NCBI RefSeq assembly: GCF_004331345.1 | Contig: NZ_SJJZ01000001.1 | Span: forward strand, 930,001 to 994,000 | DNA length: 64,000 bases | DNA from: Kribbella soli | Lineage (GTDB): Bacteria; Actinomycetota; Actinomycetes; Propionibacteriales; Kribbellaceae | Direction: 5' to 3' | Shown: piece after piece, positions 8,020-16,826 of the stretch | How positions within the stretch are numbered: the stretch's first letter is position 1 | How the letters are laid out: each line of letters begins with the position of its first letter | Position numbers and translations under genes: made by a program | Notes under the pieces: model-generated | Told to the model about the DNA's origin: nothing | The model's input: only the letters and a program-made list of their open reading frames with translations | The model's database searches: none

Positions 8020-9642
8020 ATGCCGGTCAGCAGAAGAACATTCCTCGGCGGTGGTCTGGCCGCCGCCGCTGTCGCGGTCACGGGTACGCCGCTGCTGGCG
8101 GGGTGCGCGTCCGACAAGAAGAACGCCGCCGCGGCGAACGCGGCCGTCAAGCTGCCGACGTACACGAAGTACGGCGAGATCAAGCCGGACCTGCCCGGCA
8201 CCGACGTGGTGCTGGACGGCTTCCTGAAGTACCCGGCGAACCCGGTGAAGGCGATTGCCGAGGCTCCTGGTGACGGCAAGCCGATCACGTTCATGACGAA
8301 CATCCCCGGCGCCATCCCGCCCGCCGTCGACAAGAACCAGTTCTGGCAGGAGCTCAACAAGCGTCTCGGCTCCGAGCTGCAGATCAGCATGGCGTCGAAC
8401 GACGAGTACAAGGACAAGTTCGCGACCCGGATCGCGGGCGGCGACCTGCCGGACATCCTGAACATCCCGCCGGACACGCCGCAGATCCCCGGCCTGGTGA
8501 AGGCCAAGTGCATGGACCTGACCGAGCACCTGTCCGGCGACGCGATCAGCAAGTATCCGTTCCTGGCGAACATCCCGACCGAGTTCTGGAAGGGCTGCGT
8601 CTTCAACGGCGCCATCTACGGCGTCCCGGTGCCGCGCGGCATGTCCCGTACGTCGCTCGCGCTCTACCGCGAGGACCTGCTCGCCGCGAAGGGCATCAAG
8701 GACCCGGCGCCGAAGAACTTCCAGGAGTTCTTCGACCTGGCCAAGGAGATGACCGCGGCCAAGCAGAACAAGTGGGCCTGGACCCGGGTGCCGATGTCGA
8801 CGATCCGGATGATGCTGGCGATCCCGAACGTCTGGAAGGAGGAGGGCGGCAAGTTCACCTCGATGTACGAGCACGAGGCGCAGGAGCAGGCCCTCGAGGC
8901 CGGCCGCAAGATGGTCGCCGCCGGCGTGGTCAACCCGGACGCGTTCAACGACAAGGCCAGCGCCCGCAAGCAGTGGTTCAACGGCGGCATCGCCGCGTTC
9001 GACTACGACAGCTTCGTGGCCTGGAACCAGTACTACAACGACAACAGCGCCGGCGACGCGTTCGCCGTGAACATGCTCGACGTACCGGGCTTCGACAGTG
9101 GTGACGGCGCACCCTGGATGGGCGGGGCGCTGAACAACGTGACGGCGTTCAGCAAGGACAGCACGCACTCCGCCGAGACGCTGCTGAAGATCGCGAACTG
9201 GATGGCGGCGCCGTTCGGCACGGAGGAGTACCTGTTCCGCAAGTACGGCGTCGCGGGCCGGCACTACTCGTTGCAGGGCACAGACCCGGTGCCGACCAAG
9301 GTGGGCACCGTGGAGACCGGTATCGGCCTGCAGTACATCAGCGACTCGACGCTGGCGCTGTACTGGGCCGGCAAGCCGGACGTGCCGCAGAAGCAGCACG
9401 CGATCCAGGAGAAGGTCTCGAAGCGGCTCGTGTACGACGCGTCGTACGGGCTGTACTCCGACACGGCATCGAAGAAGCAGGCCCAGCTCGCCAAGACGAT
9501 GACAGACCTGGAAGGCCAGATCGTGCAGGGCAAGAAGCCGGTCTCGGACTGGAAGACGGCCGTGCAGACCTGGAAGTCGTCCGGCGGCGACAAGATCCGC
9601 ACCGAACTCGAGCAGGCCCTCTCGGACACGGCAGGGAAGTAG
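8020..9642 (+). CDS. ABC transporter solute-binding lipoprotein (LplA/LipO-like)
   Basis: Extracytoplasmic sugar- or oligosaccharide-binding protein, 540 residues. It has a Tat signal (SRRTFLGGG at residues 4-12) and a lipobox LLAGC with Cys29, so export folded and anchoring to the outer face of the membrane are expected. The body has the features of family 1 solute-binding proteins of the Lpl/YtcQ group. GAGG at 8012-8015 precedes the ATG. The gene is first of three, followed directly by two permeases. No ATPase gene is present, so a shared MsmK-type ATPase from elsewhere is expected, as is common for this group. Linkage to sialidase and lyase suggests sialylated or related glycans as cargo (inference). 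Confidence 0.92.
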   Translation: MPVSRRTFLGGGLAAAAVAVTGTPLLAGCASDKKNAAAANAAVKLPTYTKYGEIKPDLPGTDVVLDGFLKYPANPVKAIAEAPGDGKPITFMTNIPGAIPPAVDKNQFWQELNKRLGSELQISMASNDEYKDKFATRIAGGDLPDILNIPPDTPQIPGLVKAKCMDLTEHLSGDAISKYPFLANIPTEFWKGCVFNGAIYGVPVPRGMSRTSLALYREDLLAAKGIKDPAPKNFQEFFDLAKEMTAAKQNKWAWTRVPMSTIRMMLAIPNVWKEEGGKFTSMYEHEAQEQALEAGRKMVAAGVVNPDAFNDKASARKQWFNGGIAAFDYDSFVAWNQYYNDNSAGDAFAVNMLDVPGFDSGDGAPWMGGALNNVTAFSKDSTHSAETLLKIANWMAAPFGTEEYLFRKYGVAGRHYSLQGTDPVPTKVGTVETGIGLQYISDSTLALYWAGKPDVPQKQHAIQEKVSKRLVYDASYGLYSDTASKKQAQLAKTMTDLEGQIVQGKKPVSDWKTAVQTWKSSGGDKIRTELEQALSDTAGK

Positions 9643-10587
9643 ATGCTGCAACGATCCAAGACGCGTCCGCAGCAGCAGCTGAGCCTCGGCCGGCGGCTGC
9701 TGCGGGACCGCGTGCTGCTGCTGTTCGCACTGCCCGGGGTCGCGCTGATCATCGCGTTCCACTACGTGCCGCTACTGGGCAACATGATCGCGTTCAAGGA
9801 CTACCAACCGTTCCTCGGGATCAACGCGAGCGACTGGTCGGGCTGGGAGAACTTCAGTGTGATCTTCAACGGCGACCCGGCGTTCCTGCGGGCGTTGAAG
9901 AACACGCTGATCCTCACCAGCCTGCAGTCGATCTTCGTGTTCCCGGCGCCGATCCTGCTCGCCCTGCTGCTGAACTCACTGTTCTCCGAGCGGATCAAGC
10001 GGATCGCGCAGAGCATCCTGTACCTGCCGCACTTCATGTCCTGGGTGATCGTGGTCGCGCTGTTCCAGCAGATGCTCGGCGGCAGCGGCCTGCTGAACAA
10101 CTACCTGCGGTCGCACGACCTGTCGACGATCAACATCATCGGGAACTCCGAACTGTTCCACGTGCTGCTGACGTCGCAGATCATCTGGAAGGACACCGGC
10201 TGGGCGACGATCCTGTTCCTGGCCGCACTGTCCCAGATCGACTCGCAGCTGTACGAGGCGGCGAGTGTGGACGGTGCGAGCCGGATGAAGCAGCTGTGGC
10301 ACGTCACGCTGCCGGGACTGCGCGGGATCATCATCCTGCTGTTCATCCTGCGGCTCGGTGACTCGCTGACCGTCGGTTTCGAGCAGATCATCCTGCAGCA
10401 GCAGGCGGTCGGCCGGGACATCAGCGAAGTGCTGGACACGTACGTCTACAACAACGGCGTACTCGGTGGCGCCTGGGGTGTCGCGGCGGCGGTCGGCCTG
10501 GTCAAGGGCATCGTCAGCGTCATCCTCGTGCTGACCGCGAACAAGGTGGCGCACATCTTCGGCGAGCAAGGGGTGTACCAGCGATGA
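9643..10587 (+). CDS. ABC transporter permease (LplB-like)
   Basis: Inner-membrane permease of 314 residues with about six hydrophobic helices. It carries the EAA loop YEAASVDGASRMKQLWHVTLPGL that docks on the ATPase. The ATG abuts the TAG of the solute-binding protein, and the 3' end overlaps the next permease by four bases, so the three genes are translationally linked. Sequence features such as FKDYQPFLGI and IIWKDTGWATILFLAAL are typical of LplB/YteP-type polysaccharide permeases. Confidence 0.93.
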   Translation: MLQRSKTRPQQQLSLGRRLLRDRVLLLFALPGVALIIAFHYVPLLGNMIAFKDYQPFLGINASDWSGWENFSVIFNGDPAFLRALKNTLILTSLQSIFVFPAPILLALLLNSLFSERIKRIAQSILYLPHFMSWVIVVALFQQMLGGSGLLNNYLRSHDLSTINIIGNSELFHVLLTSQIIWKDTGWATILFLAALSQIDSQLYEAASVDGASRMKQLWHVTLPGLRGIIILLFILRLGDSLTVGFEQIILQQQAVGRDISEVLDTYVYNNGVLGGAWGVAAAVGLVKGIVSVILVLTANKVAHIFGEQGVYQR

Positions 10588-11471
10588 GTACCAGGATCGT
10601 CCAGGGCGTGCCGATGCCCGGCTGGCCGATGCGGATCTTCAAGGGCCTCGTACTGCTGATCTTCTGCGCGGTCGTGATCGTCCCGTTCGTCGGGGTGATC
10701 TCGACCAGCGTGGCGCCGAACAAGCAGATCAACGAGTCCGGCGGGCTGGTGCTGCTGCCGAAGTCGATCAGCTTCGCGGCGTACGAGTCGTTGTTCGCCG
10801 GCGGCGTGGTGACGCGGGCGCTGTTCGTCAGCATCTTCGTGACGATCGTCGGCACGCTGCTCAGCCTGACCGTGTCGTGTCTGCTCGCCTACGCGTTGTC
10901 GCGGCCGAGTTTCGTCGCCGGGCGGCCGATCCTGCTCGTCGTGCTGTTCAGCATGCTGTTCTCCCCCGGCATCATCCCGCTGTACCTGACGGTCAAGGGC
11001 GTCGGGCTGCTGGACAGCATCTGGGCGCTGATCGTGCCGACGATGATCAGCGCGTTCAACGTCGTCGTACTGCGGGCGTTCTTCATGAACCTGCCCAACG
11101 AGCTCACCGAGAGCGCGCGGATCGACGGCGCGGGTGAGCTGAAGACGTTCACCAACATCGTTCTGCCGCTGTCGAAGGCGGTGCTGTCGGTGATCGGCCT
11201 GTTCTACGCGGTGGCGTACTGGAACGCGTTCTTCTCCGCGCTGCTGTACCTGAACGACTCGAAGCTCTGGCCGTTGCAGCTGGTACTGCGGACGTACGTC
11301 ATCAACGACACCCAACTCGGCAGCGCCGAACTCGGCACCGAACTGCTTCCGCCGCAGGCGTCGATCCAGATGGCGATCCTGGTCGTCTCGATCGTGCCGA
11401 TCCTGATCATCTACCCGTTCCTGCAGCGGCATTTCGCCAAGGGCGTCCTCACCGGTGCCGTGAAGGGCTGA
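10584..11471 (+). CDS. ABC transporter permease (LplC/YtcP-like)
   Basis: Second membrane subunit, 295 residues, about six helices, with the EAA loop ELTESARIDGAGELKTFTNI. It starts in the ATGA overlap with the first permease and has the carbohydrate-uptake type 1 form (SPGIIPLYLTVKGVGLLDS; VVLRAFFMNLPNELTE). It is the last gene of the transport unit and is followed by hairpins at 11502-11543. Confidence 0.93.
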   Translation: MSTRIVQGVPMPGWPMRIFKGLVLLIFCAVVIVPFVGVISTSVAPNKQINESGGLVLLPKSISFAAYESLFAGGVVTRALFVSIFVTIVGTLLSLTVSCLLAYALSRPSFVAGRPILLVVLFSMLFSPGIIPLYLTVKGVGLLDSIWALIVPTMISAFNVVVLRAFFMNLPNELTESARIDGAGELKTFTNIVLPLSKAVLSVIGLFYAVAYWNAFFSALLYLNDSKLWPLQLVLRTYVINDTQLGSAELGTELLPPQASIQMAILVVSIVPILIIYPFLQRHFAKGVLTGAVKG

Positions 11472-11501
11472 TCACAGCCGCGTCCCAACCCGGTGTCGGG
11501 G

Positions 11502-11543
11502 GTTGCCCAGGGCAACGTCAGGGTTGCGCCTGGGCAAACCCTG
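11502..11543. terminator. two adjacent hairpins after the transport operon
   Basis: GTTGCCCAGGGCAAC at 11502-11516 is a perfect palindrome. It is followed by CAGGGTT at 11519-11525 pairing with AACCCTG at 11537-11543. There is no T-run. Terminator for the permease genes is likely; the PAP2 gene starts 28 bases later. Confidence 0.5.
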
Positions 11544-11570
11544 TGGGAACGGCGGGTACCGTCGAACGGT

Positions 11571-12341
11571 ATGGGGATAGCTGCTGTCGAACGGGTGGGG
11601 GAAGGCCGGGCACAAGCCTTCTGGAGGGTGGTACGGGAAGCAGTCCTGCTGGCGACACTGTTCCTGGTCTACAGCGCGGGCCGGCAGATCGCGGCCCGGC
11701 ACACCGGGTCTGCGTTCGACCATGCGCACGAAGTGTTGTCGCTGCAGAACTGGCTGCATCTGCCGAACGAGGCGTCGATCCAGCACTGGGCGCTGCAGTT
11801 CCCGCAACTGGTCGAAGGGGCGAACCTGTACTACGCCAGCGTGCACGCCCCACTGACTGCCGCCGTACTGCTCTGGCTGAGCATCTGGCGGCCGAAGGCG
11901 TACTCGCATGTCCGGTGGACGATGGTGTCGCTCACCGGACTGGCACTGATCGGTCACATCGCGTTCCCGCTGGCGCCGCCGCGGATGATGCCGGGCTTCG
12001 TGGACACCGGCCTGCGCTTCGGCCAGTCCGTGTACGGGCCGGACCACACCGACGGCGCGGTGAACCAGTTCGCCGCGATGCCGAGCCTGCACGTCGGCTG
12101 GGCCACCCTGATCGCGCTGTCGATGATCCTGATCACCCAGTCGCGCTGGCGGTGGCTGTGGCTGCTGCACCCGATCATCACGTTCGGCGTCGTCGTGGTG
12201 ACCGCCAATCACTACTGGCTGGACGGCATCGTCGCTCTGGTCCTGCTGGCGGCCAGCCTGCCCCTCCTGCTCCGGCCCGGTCTGCACGGCGACAGGCCAC
12301 GGACCCGTAATTCAGTTCCACCGAGCAGGGTGCTCAAGTAA
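11571..12341 (+). CDS. PAP2-superfamily membrane phosphatase
   Basis: Integral membrane phosphatase or phosphotransferase of about 256 residues, related to the PAP2_3 / inositol-phosphorylceramide-synthase-like group. The three PAP2 motifs are visible: PLAPPRMMPG, AAMPSLHVGWA (catalytic region with His) and ANHYWLDGIVA (second catalytic His and Asp). Five or six hydrophobic helices surround them. ATG at 11571 is chosen over an upstream GTG at 11493 because the residues encoded before it are hairpin sequence and not typical. Substrate is probably a lipid phosphate or diphosphate; not resolved by context. Confidence 0.85.
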   Translation: MGIAAVERVGEGRAQAFWRVVREAVLLATLFLVYSAGRQIAARHTGSAFDHAHEVLSLQNWLHLPNEASIQHWALQFPQLVEGANLYYASVHAPLTAAVLLWLSIWRPKAYSHVRWTMVSLTGLALIGHIAFPLAPPRMMPGFVDTGLRFGQSVYGPDHTDGAVNQFAAMPSLHVGWATLIALSMILITQSRWRWLWLLHPIITFGVVVVTANHYWLDGIVALVLLAASLPLLLRPGLHGDRPRTRNSVPPSRVLK

Positions 12342-12380
12342 CGTGGCTGGGCTCCCCCACTGCTCGCCGGAGGTTTCAGC

Positions 12381-14390
12381 ATGCCCTCAGACACGTCCGA
12401 CACTCTCCAGGCCGAGAAGGACTACCTGAAGACCTCCCGGACGGCGCTGGCGCTGATGCGGGAGAAGACCGGCGCACTCGAGATCCACAGCGCGGACCGG
12501 GTCAACCAGGAGTACCTGCAGGCCGCCATCTTCCGGCGGATGAAGGAGCTGGAGGACGACCCGGACGTGCCGCTGTTCTTCGGGCGGCTGGACTACCTCG
12601 AGCCGACCGACGAGACGTTCCACATCGGTCGCCGGCACGTGAACGACGCGCTGGGCGAGCCGCTGGTGGTGGACTGGCGGGCGGACATCTCGGTGCCGTT
12701 CTACCGGGCCAGCAAGACCGAGCCGATGGGTGTCGGGGTACGTCGGCGGTTCGGCTTCACGCATGGCGAGATGACCGCGTTCGAGGACGAGGACCTCACC
12801 GCGACCGGTCAGGACGAACAGCACAGCGACATCCTGGACGCTGAGATCGAGCGTCCGCGTTCCGGCCCGATGCGCGACATCGTGGCGACCATCCAGCCGG
12901 AGCAGGACGTGATCGTCCGGGCCGGCATCGACGACACCATCTGTGTGCAGGGGGCACCTGGTACCGGCAAGACCGCGGTCGGGCTGCACAGGGCGGCGTA
13001 CCTGCTCTATGCGTACCGCGACCAGCTCAGCCGGGCCGGTGTGCTCGTCGTAGGTCCGAACGCGAGCTTCCTGCGGTACATCGGGGACGTCCTCCCCGCA
13101 CTGGGCGAGATCGAGGCGAAGCAGACCACCGTCGAGGAGCTGGTCGCCCGCGTGAAGGTGGCTGGTCCGGGCCCGGCGCTGGTCGACGTACTCAAGGGCG
13201 ACGCCCGCATGGCCGAACTACTGCACCGGGCCGTCTGGTCGCACGTCAAGCTCCCGGAAGAGTCGCTGGTAGTGCCACGGGGAGCGCACCGCTGGCGAGT
13301 AGCGGCGTACCAGGCCGAGGAGCTCGTGACCGAGCTGCGAAGCCGCGGCATCCGCTACGGCGCCGGCCGCGCGATGCTGCCGCAGCGGCTGGCCCACGCC
13401 GTGCTGCTGCGGATGGAAGCGGCCGGTGACTCCCCCGACGACCGCGTGCAGGACTCGGTCGCACGCAGCCGTCCGGTGAAGCAGTACGCCGACGCGCTCT
13501 GGCCGGCTGTGGACCCGGCAAAGCTGCTCTTCCGCCTCTTCACCGACCCCGAGCTACTCGCCGAGTACGCCGACGGCATCCTCACTGCGGATGAGCAGGC
13601 GCTGTTGCTCTGGGACAAGGTGCCGCGGTCACCCGGTGCGGCCAAGTGGTCCGTTGCCGACGCCACTCTGATCGACGAGATCGCCGACCTGGTCGACCGT
13701 ACGCCGTCACTCGGACACGTGGTGCTGGACGAGGCACAGGACCTGTCCGCGATGCAGCTGCGTGCGGTCGGTCGACGCTGCTCGACCGGCTCGATGACTG
13801 TGCTCGGTGACATCGCGCAGGGCACCACACCGTGGGCCACACCGTCGTGGGACGAGGCGCTGAAGCACCTGGGCAAGACCAGCGCCCACACCGAGGAGCT
13901 GACCGCCGGCTTCCGCGTCCCCGGTCAGGTGATCGAGTACGCCGCCCGCCTCCTCCCGACGATCGCCCCGCACCTCAAACCGCCGACAGCGGTACGGCGG
14001 GCGCGCGGTGAGCTGACCATCACTCGTGTACCGGACAGCCTGGCTGCTGCGGTGACAGCGGTCCGAGAGGTGTCAGAACGCCTCGGCTCGATCGGTCTGA
14101 TCGTCCCGGACGCACTGGTCCCCGCAACCCGGAAAGCCCTGCAAGGCATCGCCTTCTCGGTCCTCGGCGACGAAGACGACGTGGACGCCCACCTGGACGT
14201 CGTGCCGGCGTCTCTCGCCAAAGGTCTCGAGTTCGACCACGTGGTGCTGGTGGAGCCGGCCGGCATCGTCTCTGGTGAAGCTGATGAGCGGACCGGACTC
14301 CGGCGCCTCTACGTCTGTCTGACCCGTGCCGTCACCTCACTGGTCGTTCTGCACAGCGAAGACCTGCCTGCGGTGCTAGAAGCCCCGTGA
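12381..14390 (+). CDS. helD: HelD-type UvrD-like helicase/ATPase
   Basis: 669-residue superfamily I protein of the HelD family, which in other Gram-positive bacteria binds RNA polymerase and removes it from stalled complexes. Order of parts: N-terminal coiled coil (AEKDYLKTSRTALALMREK), the block GEPLVVDWRADISVPFYRAS typical of HelD, Walker A QGAPGTGKTAVGLHRAAYLL near residue 194, Walker B region HVVLDEAQDLSAMQL, and the C-terminal GLRRLYVCLTRAVTSLVVLH. GGAGG at 12368-12372 supports ATG 12381. I see no rifamycin-associated element in the short upstream gap. The 3' end overlaps the convergent gene by 15 bases. Confidence 0.88.
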   Translation: MPSDTSDTLQAEKDYLKTSRTALALMREKTGALEIHSADRVNQEYLQAAIFRRMKELEDDPDVPLFFGRLDYLEPTDETFHIGRRHVNDALGEPLVVDWRADISVPFYRASKTEPMGVGVRRRFGFTHGEMTAFEDEDLTATGQDEQHSDILDAEIERPRSGPMRDIVATIQPEQDVIVRAGIDDTICVQGAPGTGKTAVGLHRAAYLLYAYRDQLSRAGVLVVGPNASFLRYIGDVLPALGEIEAKQTTVEELVARVKVAGPGPALVDVLKGDARMAELLHRAVWSHVKLPEESLVVPRGAHRWRVAAYQAEELVTELRSRGIRYGAGRAMLPQRLAHAVLLRMEAAGDSPDDRVQDSVARSRPVKQYADALWPAVDPAKLLFRLFTDPELLAEYADGILTADEQALLLWDKVPRSPGAAKWSVADATLIDEIADLVDRTPSLGHVVLDEAQDLSAMQLRAVGRRCSTGSMTVLGDIAQGTTPWATPSWDEALKHLGKTSAHTEELTAGFRVPGQVIEYAARLLPTIAPHLKPPTAVRRARGELTITRVPDSLAAAVTAVREVSERLGSIGLIVPDALVPATRKALQGIAFSVLGDEDDVDAHLDVVPASLAKGLEFDHVVLVEPAGIVSGEADERTGLRRLYVCLTRAVTSLVVLHSEDLPAVLEAP

Positions 14391-15794
14391 CCCGCCGGAC
14401 CGGCGCGACGAGCGCCGGGACGACCCGCCACCGCTAGAGCGAGTCCGCGACGAATACGAGCTGCGCCGGCTCGAGCCGCTGTACCAACTGCTCCCGCCGT
14501 CGTCATCGGAACCGCTGCTCGACGACGCCGTCCAGTCACCGACGGAGCTGCCGACATTCGAGCTGAACCGGCCGAAGCGCGCACCTGGTCGACGGGACCG
14601 CCAACGCGACCGCATCTCCTCGCCGCGACGCCGGAAGTCGGAGTCCGGGAACCACCACACACGGCCGTCGCCCTGCGACCAGTACCCGTCGACGTACGCC
14701 GCGAGGTCCTCGGCGTGCTCCCAGTACGGCCGCTCGAGCTGCCAGCCCTTCACCATCCGGATCTCGGGCTTCTCTCCGGCCTCGTCACGCTGCTTGCACG
14801 CCGCGCAGACGTCCACGTTGCGCGCAGCGCCCTCCTCGGGCTTCCACTGCACCTCGGCCACGCTCGGGCCGTGCCGCGGGTCGAAGAAGCAGGGCGCGGT
14901 CGGCTCCGGGATCGGCTCGCCTGCCCGCACCGCGTCCAGGCAGCGAAGACCGTAGCGGGCCGAGCCGAGCAGTGTCGTCACCGCCTCGATGTCCTTGTCG
15001 CCCTTGGCCTGGTCGAGCCGCTGCCGTGCCTTCTCGACGGTGTCGAGCACGTCCTTGGACAGCTTCGACTGCTGGGGGTCCGAGGTCGTCGGCAGCGCGG
15101 AGACCTGCTGCGAGAGCGCGATGATCTCCTCGTTGAGCAGCGGCTGTGCGACCTTCAGGTGGGCCTTCTCGTCCTGCCGCCGGGCCCGCCGGGCACCCAG
15201 CCCGGTCACGGTGACCCAGAGCCCGATGATCCCGGCCACGCCACCGGCGTACGGCGCGGCGTCGACGTAGAACGGCTTGTTCACGACCTGGGCACGCTGG
15301 ATGAATCTCTCGAGCATCGACTCGTAGTCCGGCGCACAGCAGTCGACCGCCTGGTCCACCGCATCGCCCACGAAGTACGTCGGCCCGTGGTCGGCACGCT
15401 GTACGGCGTGCAGCCCGCGGCCGTTGGACTGCGACGACGCATCGACCAGTACGGCGTACACGCCCTCGACGCCGACGCGGTCGTACAGCTGGTCCGCGAT
15501 CTCCTCGCCTTCCCAGGCGGGCCGCGAGTAGTACTTGCTCTCCGACTTGTTGATCTTCTGCGCGGGGATGACCGCGATCCGGATCGGTGCGCCGGCGCTC
15601 TTCGCGGCCGCGTCGAGCTGGGCAGTCTCGCTGGGGCTCAGCTCCGACACGTCCGGGTCGACCCAGACGCCTGGGTCGCCGAGTTGACCGGCCACGGTGT
15701 TCATGTACGCGTCGGGGTCGCCGGCCGCGTGCGCCAGTGGCGCGGGCAGGACCCACAGGGTGATGACGGCGAGCGCGCCGAGCAGACGTTTCAT
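14376..15794 (-). CDS. secreted/membrane protein with TPM-like domain and Ser/Arg/Gly-rich tail
   Basis: 472 residues, function unknown. A Sec signal (MKRLLGALAVITLWVLPAPLAHAAG) is followed by an extracellular domain (about 30-190, PIRIAVIPAQKINKSESKYYS; GVYAVLVDAS) resembling TPM/YgcG-type folds, one membrane helix (AGGVAGIIGLWVTVTGLG), then a cytoplasmic region with coiled coil, a CFFDPRHGPS motif and a Cys pair VCAACKQRD. The last 90 residues are a low-complexity Ser/Arg/Gly tract, common in TPM-type proteins. It begins in the ATGA overlap with its upstream paralogue at 15791-16795, which shares the same order of parts. Confidence 0.75.
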   Translation of the reverse strand: MKRLLGALAVITLWVLPAPLAHAAGDPDAYMNTVAGQLGDPGVWVDPDVSELSPSETAQLDAAAKSAGAPIRIAVIPAQKINKSESKYYSRPAWEGEEIADQLYDRVGVEGVYAVLVDASSQSNGRGLHAVQRADHGPTYFVGDAVDQAVDCCAPDYESMLERFIQRAQVVNKPFYVDAAPYAGGVAGIIGLWVTVTGLGARRARRQDEKAHLKVAQPLLNEEIIALSQQVSALPTTSDPQQSKLSKDVLDTVEKARQRLDQAKGDKDIEAVTTLLGSARYGLRCLDAVRAGEPIPEPTAPCFFDPRHGPSVAEVQWKPEEGAARNVDVCAACKQRDEAGEKPEIRMVKGWQLERPYWEHAEDLAAYVDGYWSQGDGRVWWFPDSDFRRRGEEMRSRWRSRRPGARFGRFSSNVGSSVGDWTASSSSGSDDDGGSSWYSGSSRRSSYSSRTRSSGGGSSRRSSRRSGGSRGF

Positions 15795-16795
15795 CGTGCT
15801 CCTCCCGAGAGCCGCTCACGACAGGCGTTGCAGACCGGGACCTCCCGGGGCCGCCCGCCAGGTGGCGTGTACATCCAGTCCGTCACGGAGGTGCCGTGGC
15901 CGGGGTCGAAGAAGCAGGTGGAACGGCGGGCAGGTGCGGGTGTTCCGGCGATCTTGGCCTGCGCACAGGCCAGCCGCCACCGCCCGTACTCGACCGTGGT
16001 TCGCACTTCGCGCAGCTTGTCGTCGTCGGGTTCCCCGTCGGCCACGCGGCCGGCGTCGGCGTACGCGTCCATCGCCGCCTGCACGTCCGCTGCCGTATCC
16101 ATGCCGTCCAGACGCACGTCCGCGGCATCCAGTTCCTCGCCGAACCGCGTGACGTCCTCCCGCGCGGTCGCGCGCCGCTCGTCCAGCGAGTCGACCTCGT
16201 CCGGCAACACGTCGTACGACGGACGGTAGAGCGCGGGCCCTTCGTCCTTGCGCGATCGCGTCCTCCACCACCACAAGGCGAGTCCACCGGCAATCAGCAC
16301 GACCAGGGCGATCAGCAACGGCCACAGCCAACCAGGTGTGCCTTTGGACGCCTTCTGTACGCCGAGTTGGTCCAGCACTCCGTTCAGCGTGCCGACCGGG
16401 TCGGAGCGACTGTGCTTGTCCAGCTCGCTTGTGAGGATGCCCGCGATCGGTGTGTCGACTCCGACCGCGCTCCCCCAGGCGATCGCACCACCGAACACGA
16501 CGAGGTAGATGCCATCGGCCTGCTGCCGGTCCACCAGTTGGTCGACGTACGTGTGTGCGGCCGTGCTCTTGTCACCGGCAGTGAGTACGGCGGCGGGCAC
16601 GACCGCGATGCGAATCGCCGGGTCGTGCCCGCTCACGCGTTCAGCCAGCTCGGCAGCGTCCTTGTCCGATACCAGTGCGCGCTGCGTCGGGTCGACGTAC
16701 ACAGGTGACGTCTTCCACCCGTCAACCACCCCGGTGGGGTCGTTGGACCCGGTCAGGGTGGTGGCGAGCAACAGCACACCGGCGAGCAGACGCAT
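15791..16795 (-). CDS. membrane protein with TPM-like domain, paralogue of the next gene
   Basis: 334 residues. A signal-like start (MRLLAGVLLLATTLTGS) leads to an extracellular TPM-like domain (IRIAVVPAAVLTAGDKS; GIYLVVFGGAIAW), a membrane helix (WLWPLLIALVVLIAGGLALWWW) and a cytoplasmic part with CFFDPGHGTS and VCNACRERL. These are the same landmarks as in the downstream gene, so the pair arose by tandem duplication; this copy lacks the Ser/Arg-rich tail. The shared CFFDP...CxxC set may bind a metal (inference). No ribosome site is obvious. Confidence 0.72.
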   Translation of the reverse strand: MRLLAGVLLLATTLTGSNDPTGVVDGWKTSPVYVDPTQRALVSDKDAAELAERVSGHDPAIRIAVVPAAVLTAGDKSTAAHTYVDQLVDRQQADGIYLVVFGGAIAWGSAVGVDTPIAGILTSELDKHSRSDPVGTLNGVLDQLGVQKASKGTPGWLWPLLIALVVLIAGGLALWWWRTRSRKDEGPALYRPSYDVLPDEVDSLDERRATAREDVTRFGEELDAADVRLDGMDTAADVQAAMDAYADAGRVADGEPDDDKLREVRTTVEYGRWRLACAQAKIAGTPAPARRSTCFFDPGHGTSVTDWMYTPPGGRPREVPVCNACRERLSGGAR

Positions 16796-16826
16796 GGGCC
16801 AAAGAGTGCCCTACTAGAGGTCCTCC

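Noticed and set aside
7981-9762. Long open frame (593 codons) on the minus strand across the solute-binding gene
   Set aside because: It is antisense to a clear lipoprotein gene with Tat signal and has low-complexity Arg/Val/Leu content, the usual shadow in very GC-rich DNA.
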